Assembly (NCBI GenBank): GCA_903835655.1 | Contig: CAILNT010000059.1 | Location: 57,009-121,008, forward strand | Reading direction: 5' to 3' | From: an uncultured Pseudomonadota bacterium | Lineage (GTDB): Bacteria > Pseudomonadota > Gammaproteobacteria > Burkholderiales > Thiobacillaceae | DNA: 64,000 nt | In this document: in pieces, positions 27,890 through 37,594 of the stretch | Layout of the letters: each line of letters opens with the position of its first letter | Numbering within the stretch: position 1 is the first letter of the stretch | Position numbers and translations under genes: made by a program | Notes under the pieces: generated by a model | The model's input: the letters and a program-made list of their open reading frames with translations, nothing else | Database searches by the model: none | Told to the model about the DNA's origin: nothing

Positions 27890-29721
27890 GCCAGTGTGAC
27901 CAATCCGGCCAGTCCGGGCAAGGCGTCTGAATCCATGGCCCCGCCACCACCGCCACCACTGCTCGCCGCGGGCGGCGTAGGCGTGGAGGTGGCTGGGCTC
28001 ACCGTCAGGGTCGATTGGGTCGTATTGCTCGCGCCCAGGTTGTCGGTCACCGTCAGCGACACGGTATAGATTCCTGCCGTCACGGCCTGTATCGCCGTGG
28101 TGGCAGTATTGTAGGAAGTCAGGCTGGCACCCGTCGGTGCGGAGAGGAGTTGCCATTGCCAGGTGCTGATGGATCGCCCGGGAGCCGCCTGGCTGGAGGC
28201 CGCCGTCAGGCCTACGGTCGTGCCCGCTGTCAGGGGGGAGGTCGTCTGGATCGCCGCGGTCGGCGGCCAGGCCGCGGCCACCGCCGCCACCGCGTTGAGC
28301 ATGCCCGCGCCGCAGGTGGCCGTGGTGCAGTTGCATTGGCCGGAGGTGCTACCCGAATTGGCATAATTTGGGCAGGTGGGCAGGGTAGGGTCTACGGGAA
28401 ATACCCTGGCGGAATGCTGGATGCGGCTGATGAGGTCGGCGGGTTGCAGAGCCGGGTTAAGTGAAAGCATGAGTGCGGCCACGCCCGCGACCTGGGGCGA
28501 GGAAAAACTGGTGCCGATGTTGTAGTTGGTCTCATCCGTGTAGCCGTTTGTGGCCGGTACGGTCGTGCCCAAATTGGTCGTGGTACCCATGCTGTAGAGA
28601 CAGGGGCCGCTGCTGTTGACGCAATTCCCCGCCGGAGCGCTCACCGAGACTTCCGCGCCAAAACTGCTGTAACCGACCTTGCCGCCGATATTGCGTAGAC
28701 CCGCGACCGTCAGCACGCCGGCACAGTTTCCCGGGACGCCGACCGGTCCCACCGTGTTGCCTGCTGCCGCCACAACCAGCACCCCCTTCGCCGTCAGTTG
28801 GCTGATGGCATCCGCATAGGCGGCCGTACAACTGCCACTGCCACCCAGGCTCAGGTTGATGATTTTCGCCGGATTGGGGTTGCTTGCCGCACCCTTCTGC
28901 GGCGTCCCGGAAATGCCCGCGGCCCAGAGCATGCCGGCGATGATGTCGGAGTCGAAGCCGCCGCACTTGCCCAGCACGCGCACCGGCAGAAGTTTTACCC
29001 CCCAGGCCGTGCCGGCGATGCCGACTCCGTTGTTCCCCGCTGCACCCAGGATGCCCATGACCCGGGTGCCGTGCCAACTGCTGTTTTGTTGACTCAGACC
29101 GCCGCTACACTCCTGCGTCAGCTTGGAGTCCCGGAGATCAGCCGCGGAGACGTAGTCTCCTGGGTCACTCCCCGCAGGATCGGTCGCGCTGGGATGGTCG
29201 TCGGCGCCGCCGTTGGCCGTGTCGAGGATGAAGTCGGCACCGGGCAACAGAGTGTTCGCCAGATCCGGGTGGTCAAAGCGCACGCCGGTATCGATGTCGG
29301 CCACCACCACCGTCGCCGAACCCGTGGTCTGATTCCATGCGTCCACGGCATCGATTGCCGACGGTGTCGCGGCCGTCGCCGCCTGGAGATACCACTGACT
29401 GGAGAGTAGCGGGTCATTGGGCAAGGTGTAGATGAAACGCCGCTGGTCCGGAACCGCGTATTCCACCTCGGATTGGCGGCTCAGGCGTGCCGCCAGGGCT
29501 TCCGAAGTGAGTCCACCGGCATGAAGCACATGCATGCGGGCGTCCAGATGCCGGCCGGAATGCAAGACCAGCCCCAGTCGAGTAGAAAACCGGGCCGAGT
29601 AATCTAGCGGTGGCGTGGCCGCTGTACCCCGATATTTGACGATGACACGCCCATCCTCGGCCAGGCTGGTCGCAGCATGCAAGGCACAAGCCAGCAGGAT
29701 CAATGCAACTATTTGCTTCAA
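27844..29721 (-). CDS. S8 (subtilisin-like) serine peptidase with GlyGly-CTERM sorting signal
   Basis: VADIDTGVRFDHPDLA, HGTRVMGILGA, GTSFSSPQVAGVAALM; C-terminal SSGGGGGGAMDSDALPGLAGLVTLAYFVRRSKAQ. Confidence 0.93.
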   Translation of the reverse strand: MKQIVALILLACALHAATSLAEDGRVIVKYRGTAATPPLDYSARFSTRLGLVLHSGRHLDARMHVLHAGGLTSEALAARLSRQSEVEYAVPDQRRFIYTLPNDPLLSSQWYLQAATAATPSAIDAVDAWNQTTGSATVVVADIDTGVRFDHPDLANTLLPGADFILDTANGGADDHPSATDPAGSDPGDYVSAADLRDSKLTQECSGGLSQQNSSWHGTRVMGILGAAGNNGVGIAGTAWGVKLLPVRVLGKCGGFDSDIIAGMLWAAGISGTPQKGAASNPNPAKIINLSLGGSGSCTAAYADAISQLTAKGVLVVAAAGNTVGPVGVPGNCAGVLTVAGLRNIGGKVGYSSFGAEVSVSAPAGNCVNSSGPCLYSMGTTTNLGTTVPATNGYTDETNYNIGTSFSSPQVAGVAALMLSLNPALQPADLISRIQHSARVFPVDPTLPTCPNYANSGSTSGQCNCTTATCGAGMLNAVAAVAAAWPPTAAIQTTSPLTAGTTVGLTAASSQAAPGRSISTWQWQLLSAPTGASLTSYNTATTAIQAVTAGIYTVSLTVTDNLGASNTTQSTLTVSPATSTPTPPAASSGGGGGGAMDSDALPGLAGLVTLAYFVRRSKAQSVPAR

Positions 29722-30025
29722 GGCGCCTCGCGCAGTGGGTCGGGTGAAACATCCAGGATGGCAGCATCCTGGCGCAGTGCGCGAAGCGCCGTACGCGATG
29801 GAGGTCGCTTTCCGGGCAGGAGAGCAGCGTGGAGTGTGGAACCGAGGTCACCGCAGGCACACCGGCTCGCCGTTGCGGCCAAGCTGGCAGATTCGGCCCG
29901 GCACCATCCACTGCCGCGAGAAACTGTATCATGATTCTGGCCGAAGACGCGGCGCAGGCCAGGCTCATGGTCAGCAGCAGGATAGGCCAACAGCACAGGA
30001 CGAGGAAGCGCCCGTCGTGAAGCAA
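29718..30025 (-). pseudogene. Secreted I9/propeptide-inhibitor-like ORF, apparently frameshifted
   Basis: Frame A: signal peptide + SSARIMIQFLAAVDGAGPNLPAWPQRRAGVPAVTSVPHSTLLSCPE; frame B continues RTALRALRQDAAILDVSPDPLREAP* and its TGA overlaps the protease TTG start. Confidence 0.5.
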
Positions 30026-30111
30026 GGCTGAATCCTCCTCGAGGCTCGACTCCAGCGCTTGAGGATATGGTCACAGCCGTAGCGCTCATCACCCATATCA
30101 TTCCCTCCGGC

Positions 30112-32477
30112 TCAAGAAGCACACTTCAACCCGTTGATACAGAGAGAAATAATCGCGGCTCTACAGGGGCTCGCCAGTGCTGCTTCAACACGCCTAGCCC
30201 TCCTGGGGTAGGTTACATGTCCAGTCCCGCCTGTATATAACGCGCGCTTAACGAATAATTCGGGTTTTTCCGCCTGCCATTTTTTCAGAGCCTGGATGGG
30301 TGCCTGGCGGTTCTCGCCGTCATTCAGGGTAGCGATGAAGGGGGAGTTGGTCGAATCGACGGGTTTGCCGCTTTCATCGGCACCGACCAGTACGCTCCAG
30401 CAATGACTGCCAAACACCTCCGCCGCATCCATATCCAGGAGGTGTAACGCCACTTCGTTCGCATAGACGACCAGGCCGCTTCGATCGACGCTGATGAGCC
30501 CATCTCCGGCCGCGTCCAGAATACGAACATTGCGGCGATGCACATCCTCGATGGCCAACTGGTAGGTGTGCCGCTGTGTGACGTCACGGGCATTCATTAC
30601 CAGCTCTTCCGCCCCACTCGAACCGCGGGTTCGTTTGATCGCCGCCTCGATCCAGAGGTCGCTGTCGTTCAGGCTGCGGGCGCGGGCCAGTATCGTGATG
30701 GTGGCGCCAGTTTCGGTGAGGTTTTCCAGGCCCCGCCGCAAGATCACCCGGTCGTCGTCATGGAGGTAGTCCTCGACAGGCCGACCTATCATCTCCTCCG
30801 GCCGTGTTCCGAACAATTCGATGCTGGCGGGCGAGACGAAAAGGAAACGCCCGGTCAGATCGATACTCACGATCATATCGGTGGAGTTTTCCGCGAGCAG
30901 ACGAAAACCATCTTCTTTCGAGCGGAGGGCTCGCTGGGCGAGGACCTCGATCAGGGCGAGGGAGAGGGAATTCGCGGCATCCAGTTCCACCAGCGACCAA
31001 GGCATGGACTTGTCGCGATAGGTCTCGCTCCAGGTGGCGAAGGACTTGCGCGGCGAGATGCGCAATTCGCCGTTTTCCTGCGTTACCAGTTTGTTCGGTT
31101 CACCCGCCCAGCGCAGAGTGCGGACTATGCCGGGGCGGAACCACATGACGAAATCGCGCGCCTCGTGGTCCAGAGGAGCGACCAACATCCCCGAGGTCCT
31201 GTCCTGCAACCCGGAGAACTCGGGACCCAGGTCAGCCAGGTGTTCAGTATGAAAGACCGGCGCGGGTTGCATCACGCGCAACATCGAGATCAGATGCTCT
31301 GTCGCCACCTCGTCCGGCACCACGCCGATGTGATGATGCGCCCCCCCCAGGGAGACGATGGCGCAGTCGGCCCGGACGATGCCGAGTAGATCTTCGCTGT
31401 ATAGCTTGATCACCACGCCCAGGTCCTGAGCGCCCCTGATCTTTTCTGTCAGGGAGAACAGCAGTTCGCGGATACGGGCATTGATGGCTGCCCGTTCCTG
31501 GGCATCCATGTGGATCAGTTTCAGCGAAACGACGCGGCCGATGAACTCGTCAAGCTCCCGCTCCCTCAGGGGAACGAACTTGGGCGTCATATGGTGGCAG
31601 GCGATCAGCCCCTAGAGCCGGTCGTTCTGCACCAGGGAAATGCTGAGACTGGCCTTGACCCCCATGTTGCGCAGGTAATTCACATGCACCGGCGACATGC
31701 TGCGCAACCAGGAGTAACTGAGGTCCACCGCCGCACGCTCTCCACCGGAGAGCACGAGTGGCACAGGGACGGCTTCGACATCGGCGATCATCCGGACCAA
31801 ATTTTTCGTGTACAGCAAACGCGCCTGGGCAGGAATATCCGAAGCGGGGAAGCGATTTCCCAAATAGGAATCCAGGGACTCCTCCCGACTCTCGGCGATG
31901 ACCTCCCCATCCCAGTTGCTGTCGAAGCGGTACATCATCACCCGATCGAAGCCGGTCAGCAGGCGTACCTGATCCACCACGGCATGCGCATAGCAGGCGA
32001 GATCCTGCTCCGCAACAGGCGCCAAAGCGCATCGCGGATGGGAATGAAGAGTTCGTGGAAGACGTCGCCTCCCGCCGCGGGCTGACGGTCTATTTCCACC
32101 ACGACATGGTCTTCGGTGCGGTAGACCTGGGCATCCATATGCTCCGTCCCGCCAACGCGATCCAGGGCCAGCGAACCGATGGAAGCGCCAGGCATCTGTT
32201 GCCGTGCCACCATCTCGCGTAGCTTGCCCGCCGATTCCACGCCAAGCAGCGCGTCGATGGACAGGCCAAGGGCTGCATCGGGCGGCATGGCGAGCAACGC
32301 GGCGCAATTCGCGCTAATCCCACGCAAGCGCCAGTCAACGGCGTCAAAAGCCAGCAGGATTCCGCCGTCCTGGATGCTGCCGATACGATGAATGGGTTCT
32401 CGGGCACACTGGAGCAGCGCCCCTTCCAGACTCGCGGGGTGGTCCCTGTGTTCAGGATTGCCGATGCAGGCAGTCAT
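30112..32477 (-). pseudogene. bphP: Bacteriophytochrome (PAS-GAF-PHY-PAS-PAS), disrupted
   Basis: PAS with LLQCAREPIHRIGSIQDGG (32477..~32015), GAF with DRVMMYRFDSNWDGEV and FPASDIPAQAR in another frame, TAG at 31612-31614 in VQNDRL*GLIACHHMTPKFVPL, then PHY and PAS regions. Confidence 0.82.
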
Positions 32478-33090
32478 CGAGCAACCCTTCCAGGGTATTG
32501 AAGACGTTCAGGGCTGCCTCCCCCGCGCGCAGGCGTTGCACCGGGTCGTCGGCGAGTCCCTCGGCATAGGCGCAGAAGGAAGCCCAGCGAGTTTCCGTGT
32601 CGGCGCCATAGGCAGCGAAAAATCGCGCTCCCCGTTCCGGCGTAAGGCCAAGATTCGCCCTCAAATGCCGGCTAATGACCTGCCCACCGAGTGTGGACCC
32701 CTCGATGGCGTATAGCGTGCCGACCAGTTCCGCAACGTCACCGGGCACCTCGATGACACGCCCGATTTCCGGGGGCGCAAGCGCATCGCCCAGATTGGTG
32801 ATGTCCAGGGCCAGCCAGGGCAGCTTGCGCCGGTCCGCGTAGGAAAATACGCTAGCGCTGGCCGCCAGAACGTCGAGGATGGCAGGCTCCACGACGCTGA
32901 AAAAACGGTGATAGGTGCCCAGGATCAAACGATATTGCGAGAGGGGAAAATTCGCTCGGGTGAGCCCGGCCAGGAGGGGATGCAGGTTCAGCCGGACGTG
33001 CGCGGCGTGCGTGGCCTGGCGAAGCTGCTGGCGCACTGTGTTCAGACCCTCCGGCGTGCCTTCGTTGCTTGGTGCATTGCTTGTCATGAC
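32452..33090 (-). CDS. bphO: Biliverdin-producing heme oxygenase
   Basis: QLRQATHAAHVRLNLHPLLAGLT; LVGTLYAIEGSTLGGQVISRHL; overlaps bphP start; own start approximate. Confidence 0.85.
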   Translation of the reverse strand, partial: VMTSNAPSNEGTPEGLNTVRQQLRQATHAAHVRLNLHPLLAGLTRANFPLSQYRLILGTYHRFFSVVEPAILDVLAASASVFSYADRRKLPWLALDITNLGDALAPPEIGRVIEVPGDVAELVGTLYAIEGSTLGGQVISRHLRANLGLTPERGARFFAAYGADTETRWASFCAYAEGLADDPVQRLRAGEAALNVFNTLEGLLDDCLHRQS

Positions 33091-33360
33091 ATCGGGGTCC
33101 GGTGAGCACACCGCGAACTGTCGCAGCCATCCGGACCATTGTGCGCCGCGTGGTGGACCGAGTCCATTGCAGATCGTGAGCCACCGGCAAGCCCGCGACA
33201 AACCGAGTCAGATACACCGCGTCTATTCGTTCATAAGAACTTTCGATTAGTCTGATGTCGCGGTGACCCGAGCTTTGCGAGTACCATTCGCGCCTCTTTG
33301 GCGGCGCGTCTGTAGCCCCGCCATGCCGATTTTCAAAGTCTTCACCCTCGGAGGCGATAC

Positions 33361-34644
33361 ATGACGTCTGTAGTGGCGACCAACCAGACCATTCTGGTCG
33401 TGGGCGGCGGCATTTCCGGCATGACGGCCGCGCTCGAAGCGGCCGAAACCGGAAAGCAAGTCGTGCTGGTGGAAAAAAACCCCTACCTGGGCGGTCGTAC
33501 CGTTCAGCTCTACCGGTATTTCCCCAAAATGTGCCATCCCACCTGCGGCCTGGAGATCAACCTGCGCCGTTTGAAAGCGAACCCGCGCATCCAGGTACTC
33601 ACACTGGCGGAAGTGACCGGCATCTCAGGCGACCGTGGCGCTTACAGCGTCTCCGTGAAGCTGAAGCCGCGTCACGTGAACAGCAACTGCACGGCCTGCG
33701 GCGAATGCGGGCGTGCGGTGCAGACCGAGATCGCCGACGAGTTCAACTACAACCTGGGCAAGATCAAGGCGGCCTACCTGCCGTCCAGTATGGCTTACCC
33801 GCAGCGCTACGTGATCGACGCTTCCATTATCGGCACCGCCGATGCGGAACGCGCGAAGGCGGCCTGCAAGTACGACGCCGTCGATCTGGAGCAGCAGGAA
33901 GAGACCATCAGCCTCAACGCGGGCGCCATCGTCTGGGCCACCGGCTGGCAGCCCTACGCCGCCGAAAAGATCGTCTATTACGGCTACGACCGCTTTGCCA
34001 ACGTCATCACCAACGTCGAATTCGAGCGCCTGGCCGATCCGCACGGCCCGACCGGCGGAAAGATACTGCGCCCCTCGGATGGCAAGGAAGCGAAGAACGT
34101 CGCCTTCATCCAGTGCGCCGGTTCGCGTGACGAAAACCACCTGCGCCACTGCTCGCGCTTCTGCTGCATGGCCTCACTCAAGCAGACGCATTACGTACAG
34201 GAAGCGTTTGGCGACGCCGGAAAGTCCACGATCTATTACATCGACATTCGCGCCATCGACCGCTTCGAGGACTTCTACCAGAAGGTGAAGACCAACCCGA
34301 ACGTGTCCTTCGTGAAGTCCAAGGTCGCGCGCATCACCGAAGACAAGGCCGGCAACCCCGTGTGCAACGGCGTCAACGTCGAAGGCTACAAGCGCTACGC
34401 GACCGCGCATGACCTGGTCGTGCTGGCCGTCGGCATGGAGCCTTCCGTCAAGGGCATGGATATTCCAGGGGAGGTGATGTCTGACTCCTCCGGCTTCATC
34501 ATGGCCGACCCGGCCAATGCCGGCATCTTCGGCGCTGGCTGCGCCACCAATGCTCTGGATGTGAACCGCGCCGTACAAAGCGCGACCGCGGCCGCACTGC
34601 GTGCCATCCAGGTCGTCAACAAAGTCGCCCGTGCGGAGGCTTGA
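33361..34644 (+). CDS. qmoA: QmoA (HdrA-like flavoprotein)
   Basis: FAD-binding VVGGGISGMTAALEAAETGKQVVLVEKNPYLGGR; first of qmoA-qmoB-hdrC-hdrB order. Confidence 0.88.
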   Translation: MTSVVATNQTILVVGGGISGMTAALEAAETGKQVVLVEKNPYLGGRTVQLYRYFPKMCHPTCGLEINLRRLKANPRIQVLTLAEVTGISGDRGAYSVSVKLKPRHVNSNCTACGECGRAVQTEIADEFNYNLGKIKAAYLPSSMAYPQRYVIDASIIGTADAERAKAACKYDAVDLEQQEETISLNAGAIVWATGWQPYAAEKIVYYGYDRFANVITNVEFERLADPHGPTGGKILRPSDGKEAKNVAFIQCAGSRDENHLRHCSRFCCMASLKQTHYVQEAFGDAGKSTIYYIDIRAIDRFEDFYQKVKTNPNVSFVKSKVARITEDKAGNPVCNGVNVEGYKRYATAHDLVVLAVGMEPSVKGMDIPGEVMSDSSGFIMADPANAGIFGAGCATNALDVNRAVQSATAAALRAIQVVNKVARAEA

Positions 34645-34649
34645 GAAAA

Positions 34650-36905
34650 ATGGCTGAAACCAAAACCGCTGCATATATCTGCAAGGGCTGCGATATCGAC
34701 AAACGCGTCGATGTCGCCGCCCTCGTCAAGACTGCCACCAAGTCCGGAAAGATGAACCTCGTGCGCGAGCACGACTTCCTCTGCTCCGCCGCGGGCGTGG
34801 CGATGATCCAGAACGACATCGACAACGAGGGCGTCACCCATGCCGCCCTCTGCGCCTGTTCGCGCCGGGCCAAGACCGAGGCCTTCAACTTTCCCAACAC
34901 CGCTATCTCCCGCGGCAATCTGCGCGAAGGCGTGATCTGGATTCGTCCCGACACCGACGCGGCGCGGGAAACCACCCAGGAAATGGCGGAAGACTACGTG
35001 CGCATGGCCTGCGCCGAAGTCAAGGCGATGACGGTGCCCGGCGGCAACCCCAACACCGGCACGGTGAAGACCCTGCTCGTGGTCGGCGGCGGCATGTCCG
35101 GCATGACTTCCGCCCTGGAAGCGTCCAAGGCCGGCTACAAGGTCGTCCTGGTCGAGAAGACCGGCGCCCTGGGTGGCTGGGCGGCCAAACTGTATCGCCG
35201 CGTCCCCACCCGCGAGCCCTTCAAGGCCCCGGAAGACAACGGTGTCACCGATCTGGTCGCGCGCATCGAGGCCGACTCCAACATCAAGGTCTATCTCAGC
35301 GCCACGATCGCCAAGACCGATGGCGCCCCCGGCCGCTTCAAGGTCGAGATCGCCATCGAATCCGGTGCCGTCGCCAACGAAGACATCGGCGCGATTATCC
35401 AGGCCACCGGCTTCACTCTCTACGACGCCAACAAACTGCCCGAACTGGGCTATGGCAAGTCGCCCAACGTGGTCGATCAAGCCGGACTGGAAGCGCTCGC
35501 GATTGCGGCCGCCGCCGCTGGCCGCCCGATCTGCCGCCCCTCCGACGGCCAGCCGGTCAACAAGGTCGTGTTCGTGCAGTGCGCCGGCCAGCGGGATAGC
35601 AGCGGCACCCACCTGCCCTACTGCTCCGGCTTCTGCTGCAACACCAGCATCAAGCAGGCCATGTACTTCAAGGACAGCAACCCGGACATCGATACCGTGG
35701 TGCTGTTCACCGACTTGCGCACTCCGGGCAACGGCGAAGACTTTTACCGCGCGGCTCAGAACAAGGGCGTGATCTTCTCCAAGGGCGTGGTGTCGGACGT
35801 TTCCGCAGCGGGCAACGCCTGTTCGGTCAAATTCAAGGATCTGATCCTGAATGAGGAAGTCAACACCCAGGCCGACCTGGTCGTACTCGCCACCGGCATG
35901 GTGCCCACCAGCGGCCCCGACCTCGATCAATTGTCCGAGGCCAACCGCGTAGCGGAAGGCGGTGACCCGGCGGCCAAGCAGCATGTCGTCGAACTGATGT
36001 CCAAGTCCGTGCTCAACCTGACCTACCGCCAGGGACCGGATGTGCCGCAATTCAAGCACGGCTTCAACGACTCGCACTTCATCTGCTTCCCGTACGAAAC
36101 CCGCCGCACCGCCATGTACAACGCCGGGCCCGTACGCCGTCCCATGGACATCGCCCAGTCTCAGGAAGACGCCACGGGCGCGGCCATGAAAGCGATCCAG
36201 GCGATGGAAAACGCAGGCCTGGGCCGCGCGGCGCATCCCCGCGCCGGCGACCTATCCTTCCCGACCGTGCGTCTGGAAGGCTGCACCCAGTGCAAGCGCT
36301 GCACGGTAGAGTGCCCGTTCGGCGCCATCGACGAAGACGAAAAACGCTTCCCGCTGTTCAACGAGTCGCGCTGCCGCCGTTGCGGCACCTGCATGGGCGC
36401 GTGCCCGGTGCGCGTGATCTCCTTCGAGAACTACTCGGTCAACACCGTCGGTTCCCAGATCAAGTCGGTGGAAGTGCCGGACGAATTCTCCGAGAAGCCG
36501 CGTATCCTGATACTGGCCTGCGAGAACGACGCCTACCCGGCGCTCGACATGGCTGGCATGAACCGCCACGAGTACGATCCGTTCGTGCGCGTCATCCCGA
36601 TTCGCTGCCTGGGCTCGGTCAACACCATCTGGATCACCGATGCCTTGAACGGCGGCTACGACGGCGTCATGCTGATGGGCTGCAAACACGGCGAGGAATA
36701 CCAGTGCCACTTCGTGAAGGGCTCTGAACTCGGACGCTACCGCCTATCCAAGGTCGGTGACACCTTGAAGGGCATGAATCTGGAAACCGAGCGGGTCATG
36801 GACCTGGAAGTCGCGATCACCGACATGGCCACCCTGCCGCAGAAGATCAACGACTATGCGGCGCTGATCAAGTCCTTCCCCCCCAGCCCGTTCAAGGGCT
36901 TCTAA
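34650..36905 (+). CDS. qmoB: QmoB (HdrA-like flavoprotein with ferredoxin and MvhD-like regions)
   Basis: VVGGGMSGMTSALEASKAGYKVVLVEKTGALGGWA; CTQCKRCTVECPFGAID / CRRCGTCMGACPVRV clusters; C-terminal MLMGCKHGEEYQCHF. Confidence 0.88.
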   Translation: MAETKTAAYICKGCDIDKRVDVAALVKTATKSGKMNLVREHDFLCSAAGVAMIQNDIDNEGVTHAALCACSRRAKTEAFNFPNTAISRGNLREGVIWIRPDTDAARETTQEMAEDYVRMACAEVKAMTVPGGNPNTGTVKTLLVVGGGMSGMTSALEASKAGYKVVLVEKTGALGGWAAKLYRRVPTREPFKAPEDNGVTDLVARIEADSNIKVYLSATIAKTDGAPGRFKVEIAIESGAVANEDIGAIIQATGFTLYDANKLPELGYGKSPNVVDQAGLEALAIAAAAAGRPICRPSDGQPVNKVVFVQCAGQRDSSGTHLPYCSGFCCNTSIKQAMYFKDSNPDIDTVVLFTDLRTPGNGEDFYRAAQNKGVIFSKGVVSDVSAAGNACSVKFKDLILNEEVNTQADLVVLATGMVPTSGPDLDQLSEANRVAEGGDPAAKQHVVELMSKSVLNLTYRQGPDVPQFKHGFNDSHFICFPYETRRTAMYNAGPVRRPMDIAQSQEDATGAAMKAIQAMENAGLGRAAHPRAGDLSFPTVRLEGCTQCKRCTVECPFGAIDEDEKRFPLFNESRCRRCGTCMGACPVRVISFENYSVNTVGSQIKSVEVPDEFSEKPRILILACENDAYPALDMAGMNRHEYDPFVRVIPIRCLGSVNTIWITDALNGGYDGVMLMGCKHGEEYQCHFVKGSELGRYRLSKVGDTLKGMNLETERVMDLEVAITDMATLPQKINDYAALIKSFPPSPFKGF

Positions 36906-36944
36906 GCCTCCCCGTTCAAGGGCTTCCAAGCCAGGAGAAAACAC

Positions 36945-37583
36945 ATGAGCGATCTCAATCAACAGATGGCGGCCAAGTACCAGAACAACTTCCTCAGAGA
37001 AATCGAGGAACAGGCCGAGATGGGCGAGTGGGTCAAGATGTGCATGCAGTGCGGGCTTTGCTCGGGCTCCTGCCCCACGAACTTCCACGCCGGCTGGGAC
37101 CACCCGCCGCAGGAACTCTTCATGATGATCCGCGCCGGCAAGCGCGATGAGGTGCTGAAATCCAACTCCATGTGGATGTGCACCTCCTGCTACAACTGCT
37201 ACGTGCGCTGCCCGCGCAAGGTACCGGTCACGCACGTCATGCACGGGCTGGCCGAATACGCCTATCGCATCGGCCAGTCGCCCAAGAACCAGCCGACCCA
37301 GCATCTTTCCAAGACCTTCTGGGACAACGCCACCAAGACCGGCCGCGTCAACGAAGTGAAGCTGACCCAATCCTTGTACTTCAAGGACGGCATCGGTTCG
37401 GGTATCAAGAAGGCGATGGAAATGCAGGCAGTCGCCTTGGGGCTGGTCAAGGCCGGTCGCCTCAACCCGCTGGAAGCGGTGGGCATCGCGCACAAGTGCA
37501 AGGACATCAAGGGGATCCACGCCATGCTCGCCAAGGCGAACGAACTGGAAGCTCAGCACAAGGCCGAAAAGGCAAAGGCGTAA
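36945..37583 (+). CDS. hdrC: HdrC-like iron-sulfur protein
   Basis: CMQCGLCSGSCPTNFHAGW and CTSCYNCYVRCPRKVPVTHVMH. Confidence 0.88.
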   Translation: MSDLNQQMAAKYQNNFLREIEEQAEMGEWVKMCMQCGLCSGSCPTNFHAGWDHPPQELFMMIRAGKRDEVLKSNSMWMCTSCYNCYVRCPRKVPVTHVMHGLAEYAYRIGQSPKNQPTQHLSKTFWDNATKTGRVNEVKLTQSLYFKDGIGSGIKKAMEMQAVALGLVKAGRLNPLEAVGIAHKCKDIKGIHAMLAKANELEAQHKAEKAKA

Positions 37584-37594
37584 GGAGAAAAACA

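Noticed and set aside
34395-36236. 613-aa minus-strand ORF opposite qmoB
   Set aside because: Low-complexity mirror-frame ORF caused by codon bias; the plus strand encodes the conserved flavoprotein and ferredoxin motifs.
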